A stretch of 64,000 nt of DNA from Neelides folsomi (Eukaryota > Arthropoda > Collembola > Neelipleona > Neelidae), in the NCBI GenBank assembly GCA_034687125.1, contig JAQGBZ010000090.1:1-64000 (forward strand), given 5' to 3'. Shown piece after piece: positions 1 through 13,300 of the stretch (positions within the stretch are counted from its first letter, which is position 1; each line of letters opens with the position of its first letter). The position numbers and the translations under genes were made by a program. The notes under the pieces are model-generated. The model did not search any database. It was given only the letters and a program-made list of their open reading frames with translations, and was not told where the DNA came from.

Positions 1-3000
1 TCATTAAAAGATAATGTCATATTTTAAATTTAAAATCATAATTAATAACTTTCTTTAATTTTTTCATATAAATATATGCATTAAACGATTTATCGGCTTT
101 TTATCAATTAATCGGTAAATGGAATTTCTATTTATCGTTTATCGATAAATATTATTTTTATCGAAACTGACATCCCTAGTACTGATACATACTGTACTGG
201 TACTTACCATATAATTAATTTAATTAATAAACTTCCAATTTAATATTAAACAAAATTTAAAAAGTTTTGTTCAAATTATGAGAATGGTAATTAAGTGATT
301 AAGCCCCATTTACTAAAAGTAATTAGAGAAAAGTATGGAAAAGATGTCTCCTAACTCTTACTTGTATGGTATACTTCTAGAGAAACTTTCAAAAATGTGG
401 TAATTATTTAATATGAGTTCTGAGAGTTTTGACGTTCTCACTTTAATTATAATACGAAGTCGTTAATTAGCCATTTCCCGTGTTAAAAGGCGAAAAATTG
501 TAATTATGATATTAGGAAAGGCGAAGTTAATAAAAAGAAGATTAAAAAGTAATAAATAGTTCATGAACAGCGGAAGTTACTTTCCTATTATAGGGGGAAT
601 AATTGGATTCTGGGGCCAAAGCTACCATAGATTGTCTCCAAAAGTTCAAAAGGGAGATAAAACGAGAATGGAACATAAGTTTTCATTTCAAGTAGACCAA
701 AGGAAGTGAGAGAAGTAACGATTCTCGAAATAAGTGAAAGACCAAGCAGAGACCAAGACATGACATTCCAATTTGTAGTTTAGTTTTAGGGACACCCACG
801 CCAAGCAAATTCTTAATTTCTGCAAATTTTAATTTATAATTTCCTCATTTTCTTGAAAAACTTCTTAAAAATCAATATCAAATGAATGGATTTTACAAAA
901 CTTTTAATTATGAATTAGCCTTTTTATAGAAACTTTATGTATTGAGAAAATCTAATTTTCAGTGAGACTATTGAATAATGCAATACAATTTGACTTTTTA
1001 TATTTAAATGCCAATGCATTGAAAATCTGACTAGAAACTCTATTATATTGTGATGTACATATTAATGATGCATTGGAAGTTGGTATTCTGAATGACGGAA
1101 AAGCATAGATTGTTTGAATTTTTTGCATTACTTTATTTAAACAATAACATAAAGGAATTTTTTTTCATAATTTGAATAGGCAGAATAAATGGTTATGTGT
1201 GGAGTTTATTCATATATTCATGGGCATATGGTACATTGTGGTTAGGTTGTAAGGACTTGCGAATAAAAGGGGAAATGTAAAAGGTAATGTTAAATCGGCC
1301 GGAACCGTTTGAGATCCCTAAACTCGAGGGAAGTGAGATAGGAAAATGAGAGTTGAGTTGGGTCTTTCACTTTTATTGCGTTTCATCACTTTCCCTCCCC
1401 GAACAATAGTTATATTGTGATTTTCCAACCACCAAAGTCTCCGTGAAATCTCCATCTCCACTTCCCCTCACTCAAGTCTCCTTCTTTTCGGCTTTACGAG
1501 GACGGGTCTTTATGAATTTTTTGATGCTCCCATTCATCCCAGGGCAGGACAGTGTGTAATGCACGAAGTTCTTCCAGAGTGAATGGCTCAATGTGACACG
1601 AGGGAAGGGGGGCGAAGTTGAGGGACCCTGACGCGCATCTTGGCGTGAAATCATTTCGCCCTTCTTCTTCCCACATGGGATCTTTAAAAGACCTATAAAA
1701 ATAAATAGAATCCCCTCGGTGGCTCATAGAACTTCTTAAAGAGGAAGGAGGTTCACATATCAAATATTTTGAATCCCGATGCGTCGTAAAATTAAAATAC
1801 CTTTTGTTCCCTCTCCATTAGTAGTCCCGGATTTCTCGCACTTCTCCACACTCTTATTCAAATCCTTAAAAAATAAAATACAAAATATGCCCCTCTGGTA
1901 GGCATTTGCATATAAATTGCAGGGATGGGAAGAAGAGGAAAAGTGGAAAGCTTAATATTTTTATGTTCGAATATCTGCATGTAAAAGTGCGAGGAAAAAG
2001 AGTAGTGGGAAGCTCATTGGAATTGGAAAGTTTTTCCCAAATTATTTACATAAGTCTTTGGCTTCTACAGAATGTGTCTTTTTTATCATTGATTATTTAA
2101 ATGATTTTTTATGTTTTTATTTATAATGAATTACAAATATTTAGATATTTTATCTTTTCATCTCATTTATAGATATATCTACTTATTTAAAATTGATCAT
2201 GTTTACCTGTGATAAATACTTGTAATGTAATCGGAATATTTTTTTATTTAATCGGAATCACAAGTTACATATTTGAAATAAAGTTCTTTAAAATACATAA
2301 AATCTGAGTTGTTTCTTATTAAAACTTCTCCTATCTAGAAAGTGTTGTGAGAATTCTAAAAAAATCATGAATGCAACATTTTATGATATTTAATATTAGG
2401 CAAATCTTATATTGTATTATTTAGATAACATGAATTTCTATTTTGTTTTAATTATTGAGAACTTCTAATTCAATAATACTTACATAATATATGTAGGTAT
2501 AATGTTTAACATATTGTTTGAGGAGATAGATGTTCTAGTATGCCATATTTATAGTTAATTGTAAATTCTACTATATGGACTGTGAGGAAATGTGGATATG
2601 CACGAACAGAACGTGTATTTAGTGCCAAGTTGGGGGTTGATAAAAGAATTTTTTCCTCGTTTATCTCCTTCATCAAATTCCTCCATGAAAGGAGAAATGA
2701 GAACAAAAGCCGGTAAGGGATTACGAATTCCAAAGAAATTATTTTTCAACTTTCACAGATGAAGCCGCTACCATTTGGAATACACAAGATTCATACCCTT
2801 TTATGTCATCATAATATTTAATATATGCATACTCTATATCAGTGTTATCTGATATTAATCTATCATACGAGCCTTTTTCTAAAAAGTTACATAACGTCTG
2901 CTACCACACAACATTCAGACATTACCGTTCCATACAATTTATATTGTTTCAAGGAGTACCTGAAAAATGCCGAAGTAACTCGCTTTCAGTCTATTAAATA

Positions 3001-6000
3001 TGTTTGATAAATATGTATGTTGATCGTGATTGAAAATTGGGTTAAATATTTCCTGATCAAATTTTTTAAACAAATTTTATAAAAAACTATATTCTAACAT
3101 TAATACACGAGTATTTATATTTATAGGTAGATTACTCTCAAAAAAGCAAGTTAGCCGTACTAAAAATACATAATATATTATATACCTTAATATTGCAAGA
3201 AAAAAATTTAGATTTTTTGTATTTAACGATTGACATTTAATTATCCAGTTTTTGAACACATTCGTTATACATGAGACTCTAAATGGCATATTACTGATAG
3301 TGATGTTAGAAGAGAATTTGATATATTCACAGGAATCCGAGTAATTAGAGATTGGAGGAAATGCCATTTGAACAAAAGTTCCTTTCAATTTTCTCTTGTG
3401 AAAGAAGCGAAAGGACATTTGACATGGTCAATATTGAATGAGAACCGAAATTTGTGAAGAAGAAAAATCGAGTCAGACGTTGAGAAGTGAAAGAGAATCC
3501 AATTCGATTGGCATCTCAAGCCTTCTCAATAACCATTCGAGCCTGCATCAGCAAGTAATGAAGTATCCAATTTTCATTTCCTTCCTTTCACCTTTTATTC
3601 TCCATTCTCAATGACTTCCAAATGTCTCCCAATGAATGGAATTAGACGAAATGCTTATTATGATGCAGGAAATCAAATGTAGTAACGACAATATTTTAAA
3701 ATCATTTAAACTCTAAATAACATACTGGTAAGATTTGTATGTAGTACCTATACCTAAGAATGTATATCAAACATTTTTTTCATTCTAAAAATAAAAATGA
3801 GAAGAAAGCAACAAGAAAAAACCATTCAAACAAAACTAATCCTTAACTGAATTTCTTTTTATCAGTCAAGGCTGCTTCAAGTATGAGTTACAATAGAACC
3901 TAAAAATTTAATAATTCCAGTATGTCAGAATCAGAATCTAAAATTTGTTATGCTATAGGCTCTCTTGTACTATATATTTTACTATCTTGTTTTTAAGGGT
4001 ATCATTTCTTCCTTATTAAAATGGAGGTACATATGAAAAATGAGACAAGGCACACGAACAACAACAACAAAATTTATATGACGCTATTAAGTTTTTTCTC
4101 TTCATTTGATGAGGTGATTTAAAAATCAATAGTGCGAAGGAGAGGAAATGCCTTCAGAAGTTTGAGCAACTTCGTAATTTAATACTTAATATAAATAATA
4201 TTTGTCACTTAAGCTTATGGGATAGCTTAGCTAATCAGTGGAGTGTAGTTGACGTGAAAAGTTTCCTCTGAAGATATTAGAATGGGATTTATACTTTGAG
4301 GCCTTTGCGTTGAAAGCCCTCGCTCTTCGCTTGAAGAAAGTTGCTTAAAATGCTCCTCGAGTTTTCACTTCAACGTCATCCACGAGGGAAAATTTTGATT
4401 TCTCTCAAAGCTTCTAAACCTTGGAAGAGCATTATTACTATCTTGATGGCTTTTCATCTCCATTCTTTTGCATCAACTTTCCATTTGCTTCGCATAATCC
4501 CTCACATAAAATGAACATGCGACAAATAAAATATCACATTCTGAACTTTTCGTCAGATTTTTGGTTCAATATTTCAACTAAAACTTAGAAAACTGATGAC
4601 CAGGGAATTGACTAATTTATTTTTTTCACCTCTGCCTGAGTAAATAAAGTTAAATAACGTAAATGTCGTAAAATGATGGGAGTAATTAGCTAATTGTTTT
4701 TATTGCCATATTATTTTAGACTATGAAAGAAACGCACCACGCATGAAAAATAAAGCTAAGTACGTTCAAAGTTGTCTGAATGGAGAGGGCCGAATCTAAA
4801 TGTGAATCAAATGGGAGATGACGTTAAATAACAGTGCTCTTTATTATAATTGATGCACTCTGGAAGCATGAAATTGCTTTGAAACTAATTTTTTGAAGTT
4901 GGAGAAAGTTGGGGGAGGGAATCTCTTTCGAGTTGTTGAAGAGTCGCCTGGGGTCAATTCCGTTACAAGAATACATACTGGAGAAATCCTTGTCTGGAAA
5001 AGGAAAAGGGTGGAAAAATCCTTTGTGGTTTCTTTTTAGTATTCTAATCTTCCTTCCGCTCCTAAACCTTTTACTTTCATTTGGGAAACTCTTCGATATT
5101 AGAATCTTCTTAAAGTTCCCCACTGAATTTTTATTTTGAAGGTTTATTATACAAATACTTTTCTTTTACTTATTCTTTTACTATACCGTTTTTCTGATCT
5201 TATTTGGTGAGCTTCCCTTGCCTATTACTATTACAGAGCTACATAAATATATAACTACAAATAAAAACCTACCTTAACCTTTATATTATATCAATATGAT
5301 ATTATTCCTACTTTGAATATTTAAATTACCTGATACTATCTCTACCTATTTTACCGAATGATGTACTTATAAGAATGTAATATGTATTAAGTTTACAAAA
5401 ACAAACTATAGATATGTAGGGTAGAACTGATAGAAGTTATTCATTTTTTCGCGAAATCAAAGTGAACCATTTCTTTCATCTCTTAAAATAATAATTTAGA
5501 ACTTTGATATTTCAAAACTTAAATTGAAATAGGCATATAATTTTTAGCCTTATTATTTTGTATAAAAATATAGGTAAAGATACACATATTAATATATGGT
5601 ATATTAAAATACTATGCAATATATCCTTTTGGTTTATTTTTCTATTCAAAACTCGATATTAATAAAAACGCTTGCATAGAAAAGGTGCTGTATTAATCTT
5701 ACAGAGAATGTTCATCATATTTATTTTCATATTTATGCATTTCGAAAAGTCGTTTGGCCTTTCTGAACTCTTCACTCATCAATCTCCTTGTCTCATCAAG
5801 GAACTGCCATGAATGTGAAATCAATGACCAGCACTATCTCGTTTCATAAAATATGGAAGAGAAGCTGATGAGGGTAGGAGTAAAAAACTAAGTAAGAGGA
5901 CAATGTCGTTGGCATTCTTTCACATGAGTGAGACCGAATGTGATTCGTGTGTTTAGGGATCTCCTGAACTTGACACCGCCATGGTTCATCCATCATTTGC

Positions 6001-8485
6001 AGAATATTGGATTCTCATCTACCAATGTCCATGTGGCCTTTTGGGTCCTCTTTCAAAATCAAAAATGTCAAATCTCTTTCATCCAGAATAATAGGACTTT
6101 TCAATATGTGATGAGACCCTACACCCATTTCATTTCCCGTTCCTTTGAAGATTTAAGGATATGTGTCGTGTGATCTCCTTGAATAAAATCTCCTAAATGG
6201 ACGTAAAATGTAGTCCCATAGTGGTTCCATTGTGAATTACGACTCTCAAAGTGTTACACATATGGGATACATACCGCCAAAGATTTTCGACAAAGGCTAT
6301 ATACTTATAATGTGCTTTCATCAAAATCATCTCGTTTTCCCATTGTAAAATGATATTTCTATTCCAGACTCCCCATTTTATGACTCAATTCAATTAAGGA
6401 TCTTCCCATATAATGGTCTGGTGTTATACTAAATTGTAATTACAATTCGAAAATATTTGTATACAAAATCATTACAAGCTCTTTATGAACATTGGTAAAA
6501 TTGAAATAACATTTGAGTAAATTGGCTCCAAGAATTGGCAATTTAAAAGAGAACACCGAATGCATTTACTGATAGAAGAGATATAATAATAATGGTTTGT
6601 TATCAAAGGGAAATGTTTGGAGAAACGATATTTGAATATTTGAATAGGACGGTAATAATGTAATTTTAGTATATTTGTTGAACTATTAAGATGATTTTGG
6701 AATGATCAAAGTGAGGAAATTGTACAAATCTGATTGTGTTGGGAGACGTGAGGTGATTTAAAAAGGGCTCAGTAACGTCTAATGGGAAAGAGATGTCATT
6801 AAGATTTGAGTGAACCACCTTCCAATTGGCCCTCGTCCATCTCATATTTTATATCTTCTTTTTATCGATTAAATTCCAATCTTGAGTTCATTTCTTTTAT
6901 AAGTTCGAGTATGAGTCTTTCAAATAATTATTTATTGAAAATATATTTTTTTAAAATGAATATGGGAAAATATTCGTTTGATTCCAAGTTCCAAGTTCAT
7001 ATTGAAATAAATGGTGTATGCTACTCATCAAATAATCATCATGGTCGTGGTTTAATGATTATATATGTACCTATAATATGATACCTAATTGTAAGCTGTA
7101 TTTACATTAAATATAACATACCTACGTACATATTATGTTATTTAAACATGCCTTTATGAAAATAATTAAAGTAATTTACCTACTTTAATATCCTTCAATT
7201 ATTCTTTATTTGATTCATCCATTTACCTATTATGTATATTAATAACAACAATAATATTTCAATTGGAAATAATTAACGATAAGTTCGATATTATATGATT
7301 GCTATTTAAAATAAAAATTTGTATTTGTATTCAACATTTGAAGTTTAAGTTTTAACTAATAAATCAAATTATGGGAAAGCAAAATGATCTGATTCAATCA
7401 TTCAAGTATACAGTAAAAAGCTCTAAATGAAACCTGATTAATCAGTTTAGGTACAGGTAAATATATGTATTATGAAATTATGATTAAACACACAATTGGC
7501 GATTATCATTATAAAAAGCGATCTAAAAATACACCAAGTTCCAACAGATTTGTAAAGTATATTTATTATCTCAGAATTCTTAGAATCTTTTCCTTTTCAA
7601 AATATCCCATTACTTCGTTCAAATTAGATATTTCCATTATGTTATACAGATACATTGTCTATAATATTAATCAATACATTAATACAAGCTTAACATATTA
7701 CATAAATAAGCTTATATGAGGTATAACAGCTTTTAGAGTATAGTGATGTCATTATTGTAATATTGCAAATCTCAGATAAAAATATTAAATCTTAACATAT
7801 TTGTAGTAGTTAGAATATCAGTAATAATAAACTAATTTATCGAAATTATACTTCTCTGCTATAACCCATCACCTTTTCATTTAAGCCATTCAATTGAATC
7901 ACATCACATTTGTTCGTAATTTAGCTTTTGATTTATGAGAAAATTCCTTAGTTATATTAAAATTGGTACTACTTGAGTACTGAACGATACACATAAATTA
8001 TGTAATCAATTAATTAATTTGTTAAGGTGAACATTGAACTCAAATTGATATTGATAGTAAACTTTGTCCAAGTTTTCAAAGTTGGAATTACCCACGTCAT
8101 AAACAGATTTCGATTTGAGGGAGGTGTCATGTTGTTTCCAGTAATAAATACGAGAACAATGTTTTACTTTAAACCGATTCAGTAACCGATCGTGTTAAAC
8201 CGCCACCGGAAGATATCTGATATAATAATATATGTTGTATATAGGGATATATAACTAAATATATTTGTAGGAGGGTTTTATTCTATGCTATGTAATATAT
8301 TTGAGAAATATTTGCTATTGATAAGTTTAGTTTATGTAAATATTTAATTTGGTTTTCCAGTACATTGTGGTCTTGCCTTTGAACGGAAGAAAGGTAGAGT
8401 GGGTTAGGAGTTCAAAAGGATTAAATGTCGTGGCATTTCGTTGCCTTAATCGCGAGATCGGGTGAAGTGATGAGAAACAACGGGG
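1..8485. other. Gene-poor AT-rich region
   Basis: I see no open frame here that reads like a conserved protein and no splice-linked exon set. Open frames are short, AT-driven and lack domain-like composition. Patches of higher GC (about 1300-1760, 4240-4500 and 5740-6130) could be regulatory DNA or old repeats, but nothing in the sequence decides this. The region lies downstream of the 3' end of the minus-strand Shisa-like gene, so it may include that gene's 3' UTR near 8300-8485. Confidence 0.6.
60..178. mobile_element. Possible hAT-like transposon end
   Basis: Several copies of the hexamer TTATCG, in direct and near-inverted form, are packed into about 110 bases and end at 178 in GACATCCCTA. 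Read on the minus strand this begins TAGGGATGTC. Short subterminal repeats next to a terminus of the form TA(G)GG are typical of hAT transposons and their non-autonomous derivatives. Only one end is visible; the other end and the expected 8-bp target duplication cannot be confirmed, since the element may run off the left edge of the window. This is a pattern-level call. Confidence 0.3.
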
Positions 8486-10394
8486 TTATTCGGAATTAGC
8501 TAGAGTCGGTTCAGCCCCACTTGGAACGATTACCGTCAGATCCTCGGCAATATTTGCAGAAAGCTCCTCGTTCTCGGCTTCCAGGGAAGGAGTCGTTTCT
8601 TGGTTTATTTCTCTTATCGGGGTTTCTGAGACGTCCAGACAGGGCGAAGAGGTCTCAAATTGCTCCTCGTTCCCGCCTGAAAGAAGAGACATGAAATAAT
8701 GTGAGACTCGTTCCTGAGGCGTTTCTCGTTTTCTCTCACTCAGTCTCAATAACCCAATAAAATTCATTTATCAGGACCCGGGACTCGGTGTCCTATTATG
8801 GCCCGCTGCGGCTCGGGTGTGGAGAGACAGGAAATTTGAGATTAAAGAAAGACGATGGTAATCAAGAGTTATTGCTCCTACCAAGATATGATTGAGGAAA
8901 CCGAGACGAGAGAAATACATCCGATAAGGAAAAGTTATTAACTTTTTAGAGTTCTAAATCCCAGAGAGCGGCTATTGTGACAAGAAAGGGAATCCATCGG
9001 CTCAGTCAGCCCCAAATATCAAACTCGAGATTGAGAGATGAAGAGGAGAAATGAGGAAAATAAGTAATATATAAAAAGGGGTCTTTGATTATCCTCTTAC
9101 TCGACTCGGTCGGCTGCAGCCTCTCGTTCCCAGGCACATTCGTGGGCGACGTGGTGGTGGTGAGGGAAGAAGTCTGATCACGACTTCTCGTGAGGGGAGT
9201 CAGGTCCGGCTCAATGTTCCAGTTGAGGAGGATGAGGTTCAGAGCCGCTTCGTTGGAAAATGTGACCGGGTCGGGGCTCAAACTGTTCTGACCCCGTGGT
9301 GGGTTTGAGGCGGGAGAATGGGAAAAGTTCCTATTGAGGTAATTGTTGTTGTCGGACTGGTGGTGGTAGAAAGTGCGGGGTGTCGTGAGGGCCAAGGGGC
9401 GTCTGGTCCCTCTGTGGCCATTATAGTAGTTTTCTGGGAAGAAAGTCCCGTGCTGCACGGGAGTGTATCTGGGGAGACTCGCTACACGGGCGGAAGGATA
9501 CGACCCGTGGAACCCGTCGTGGAGGCCGATGAGATTGTTCACGGTCGGATAGTAGGCTGGCGGGAGAATGTGACTAATTCTGTTCAGGTTATTTGGCTGC
9601 TGATGGACAAATTGGGCAATTTCAGAGTCTAGTGGAGTTGTCACTATGCTGTTGAGAGCCGATGAGGGAGAACACACGTTGCCCAACGTGCTCCCTGTCG
9701 ACGACGACCCTTGAATCCGATAAAGCCCTATAGAGATGAAACAGATCTCAAGTTTCCCTCGTTGTTAAAAGGATGCCCGGATGCATGCAGGGCGTTATTA
9801 TTAAAACCTGGGAAATACCTTTCTGCCCTTTACGCCTTTTTATTGAATTCCCTCCTCGATGGCATAAATAAAAGAATTGGAATTTGGCTCACCTCCTGAT
9901 AGCTGCGCCTGCCGCTTTTTGTAAACGATGCAACAAGAGCAAAAGTAGCATGAAACAACAGTGACGCAAATAGTGAGGAGAGTCAGGGCGCTGATGACTC
10001 CAATAGACGCCGGAGTCCTAGGAAGTCACAATTAGACAACTCAGACGAGAAACTGGCTTAAAATAGACTCGTGGGGAAGAAGCTTCATTTGCACCTCACC
10101 TTCGGAAGTAGTCAATTAATTTGTTGCCTTCTGTAATGTTCTGTTTGTCAGTACAGCAGTATTGGTAGGTTGGGGTGCCGCAGCAGTAGACCGTCGTCGT
10201 CGCATCACTTTGCGGACAATTAAACCCATTATTCCACGAGTCATAGGAATCCTATAGATCCAAATCACTCATTTCAAATACTATTCCCAATAGATCATTA
10301 AAACTATACTCGTTGTTGTAACATGATGTGAATTTTGTTCAAAACTAAATACAGTAGCTTACCACGTATCCGCTACAATATCCGCGCCCCAGAA
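8486..10394 (-). CDS. Shisa-family transmembrane protein, 5' end missing
   Basis: Five exons join in phase: 10394-10363 (a 32-nt microexon), 10251-10100, 10017-9893, 9709-9101 and 8676-8486, giving 368 residues to the stop. The first two carry the Shisa cysteine-rich ectodomain, with the YCCGTPTYQYCC core and the KLIDYFRR stretch just before the membrane. The third encodes one transmembrane helix (SIGVISALTLLTICVTVVS), then a CYFCSCC palmitoylation-like cluster and basic residues. The long cytoplasmic tail is Pro/Ser/Asn-rich and contains a PPAY motif, a WW-domain ligand. Vertebrate Shisa proteins act in ER retention of Wnt and FGF receptors or as AMPA-receptor auxiliary subunits; I cannot say which subgroup this is. 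The signal-peptide exon must end with one base of a split codon and was not found between 10395 and about 16700. All splice sites are GT-AG. Confidence 0.88.
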
Positions 10395-13300
10395 CTGTCA
10401 AATTATAAAATAATTTCATAAAGACTTCTGCATTAATGTCAATAAGATAACATTTCACTTCACATTGATTAAGCATTAAGGACTTAATGAAAATTAATGT
10501 CTTATCAAAATGGTTTATTTTATTGATCTAATATCAATAATAATATTAGTTACAATTTACAATATTCTCTAATATTATTTCTATTCCATATTATAATATT
10601 AGTTTACAATTGTGCGTTTCATTTTTAGCATGATTTAACAATAAAAATCTTCTTAAAAGTCAATTCATTGTTATTATTGATTTAGACATTTGAAAATATT
10701 CAATGATTCAATGTAGAGTGAATGTCTTGAGATTCAAATATCAGAGATCCTTCTGTACTGTTAGCAGTAAACATATTTTAAATAAGAGACTTAAATGAGT
10801 TGAATGTTTGGAACATAAACGTCTTAAATAGGACATTTCAACAAGTTTATTGGACGCAATATGTAAAACTTTCTGTCAGTTGTCGGACAAAATTGGCGGT
10901 GTATGATATTTACTTTCCCATTTAATGGGATATAAAGACGCATTTATTCGAGTATTTATGTATGAAATTATTTATCGCAGGAGGTTATCTTATTCAAATA
11001 TATAGCCAAATGGAGTTTAAACCATCGTACTGCTATCGGTACTGGAATTTCTATAAAACAATAGAGGACCATTACAGAAATACAAAGTCTGTATTCAATA
11101 GAGCATGTTCGGAAGAGTTTAATCGTTATTAGACCGTTAGACGTTATCTAATATTTTATTCAATATAAATTACAAGAGGAAATTGAGCTCAGCGTTTTAA
11201 AAAATTGAACAAAGCCGTTTAAAACGAGTCAATCCTATGTAATCACATGCTTAGGGATAATTTATAATTAAATTAAAGTTGAGAGATGAGGAGGAGAAGG
11301 TTGGATTAAAAGACCCCTTTGAGCTCGCTAAAAATGAAAGACTAATGAACTACATGAAGACGTGAGTTGCAAAGACTCTGTGAGCATATCGTGAATGGGC
11401 ATTGTTCCCTCTCCATGTGTAGTTAGGAGTTGAATGTGCGGGATGAGGGAAAACACGCGATTTGGTCTGTGAAGTTCTCGGGAGGCTCAGAAGATCCAAA
11501 GAGCTTTATAAATTATTCTCTCAATTTTCTCATAATCTTGAGAAAAGGAAAGAAGAGGAAGAATATATACACTGTTAAGCAAATGCTTTAGTGTCACAAT
11601 GAATCTTTAAAAATGGGGACTGTTAAAGAGAACATCTGGGTTTCTTTTATTTTCCTCTCAAATCCCAAAAATCCTATTAGACCGATTATGCTTGAAGAGC
11701 TACAAGTAGAAAGATTCCCCATCCTCCGATTCTACCTGTCCAGACCATGATTCATTCTCAGCTCTAAAACAATTCATAGACCCATTAATTATTCAGGCCC
11801 AAGCCGTGTAAGAATCCCACTTACTTATCCTTTGATGCGTAATTCACATTAAGCTCACTTTCAGTTCTATGGTACAAACATGTGTTCGAGTCTAAATATA
11901 AGTTTGAACTGTATTTATGGGTTCTCATTATTATTTCAAAAATCGAAGGTTCAGCTTGACTGTAAACAAATTATTAATTCAAACAACAAACTTTTTCTGT
12001 AAAAGTTTACCAGCCCATTATTGTTTGATCAAACCCCACTGACTTACTCTGCACAACAAGTAAAAGGGTGAATGGAAAAATGAGACTTACTTTTGTGATC
12101 TTTGCTTAAGGGCTTTATATAATCCATATTCTGAGCTCGTTGTGTTAAATGTGGGGAAAGTAGTGGAATAATTAACAAGGCATAAGAGATGCACATGGAG
12201 TGGGAAAACAATTTCCTGTGAGGATCAGTCCTTGGAGAATTTCCAGCCGAACCTCGGAAACCACTCTTTTCCTTTCAACTGACTCTCCGAACCGAAGAAC
12301 CCCGACTAAAATAGTAGCGTGGAAAGAACCACGCTTTCTCTCAATTGTATGCGCACTCGTGATACCACAATTTATGAGGGAAAGATGAGAAAAATACAAG
12401 GAGCTATAAAACATGTATTATATGGATGACATTCTTCGTCTTCATTTCTCACTGATAAATCATTTCCTCGTGGCGGATCCGAGTGTTGTGCAATTCTTTA
12501 ATTTCGCCCGTTCTTGGTGTACTTCGAGGAACATTTAATATGGGTGTAGTAATAAAAGGAAAAGTATATATTTTAAAGAACAAAGAGGATGCGAATTCCT
12601 TTTTATTTTATAGGAATGTGGTGACGCTGTGAAGACATTTGGTGAGCAAAAATTGTCTTGGGAGAAGTAAAATCAAAGTTGGGTATAAAAGTGGAACGGA
12701 TGAGGAAGAAATCTCATATAGAGCACTCTAATCAAATTTATGGTATTGAATGAAAGGGGAACGCTTGGGGAAGAGGTTGTTTGAATCTGTTGAGGCGAAG
12801 ATATAATCGTTTACTATTATAATAAAACTTTCCACCCCTTTCACCACTTTTTCAACTTGTCTACATTTTATTTTTCATTTCCTTTCAACATTTCAATTCA
12901 CAAATGGTTTAAATTCCTTTGATGCTTCAGACAAATATAGAATATGCATTTTATAAAGAATTGTCTATATTATTATATTCGCATCCATTTTTACAAACTT
13001 GATCAAAGTCTTTTTTCTTATTCAACATACTATGTATAATTGTGTTTTATAAGTATTTTGTAATGGCTATGAAATTAAAGTCAAAGCATTCATTTCCCAA
13101 TACTTTATACAATTTACATTTAAAAAAATAAATCTAAAGATTAAATAAGTTTTACAATTTGCGGACTTTGAATGCAATTTTATTAATTTTATAAAAAATT
13201 TACATAACTTGACATTTAAAGGGACAGTGGGAAAATCGATTTTTAATTTCATACATGCCTTCTTCACAATAGTTAATCGAATTAAAAGTGAGAGAAAGGG

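Noticed and set aside
9318-9632. Plus-strand open frame of 104 codons, Val/Gly-rich
   Set aside because: It lies antisense to the Shisa-like cytoplasmic exon, whose splice phases and C-terminal continuation are consistent; this is a shadow frame.
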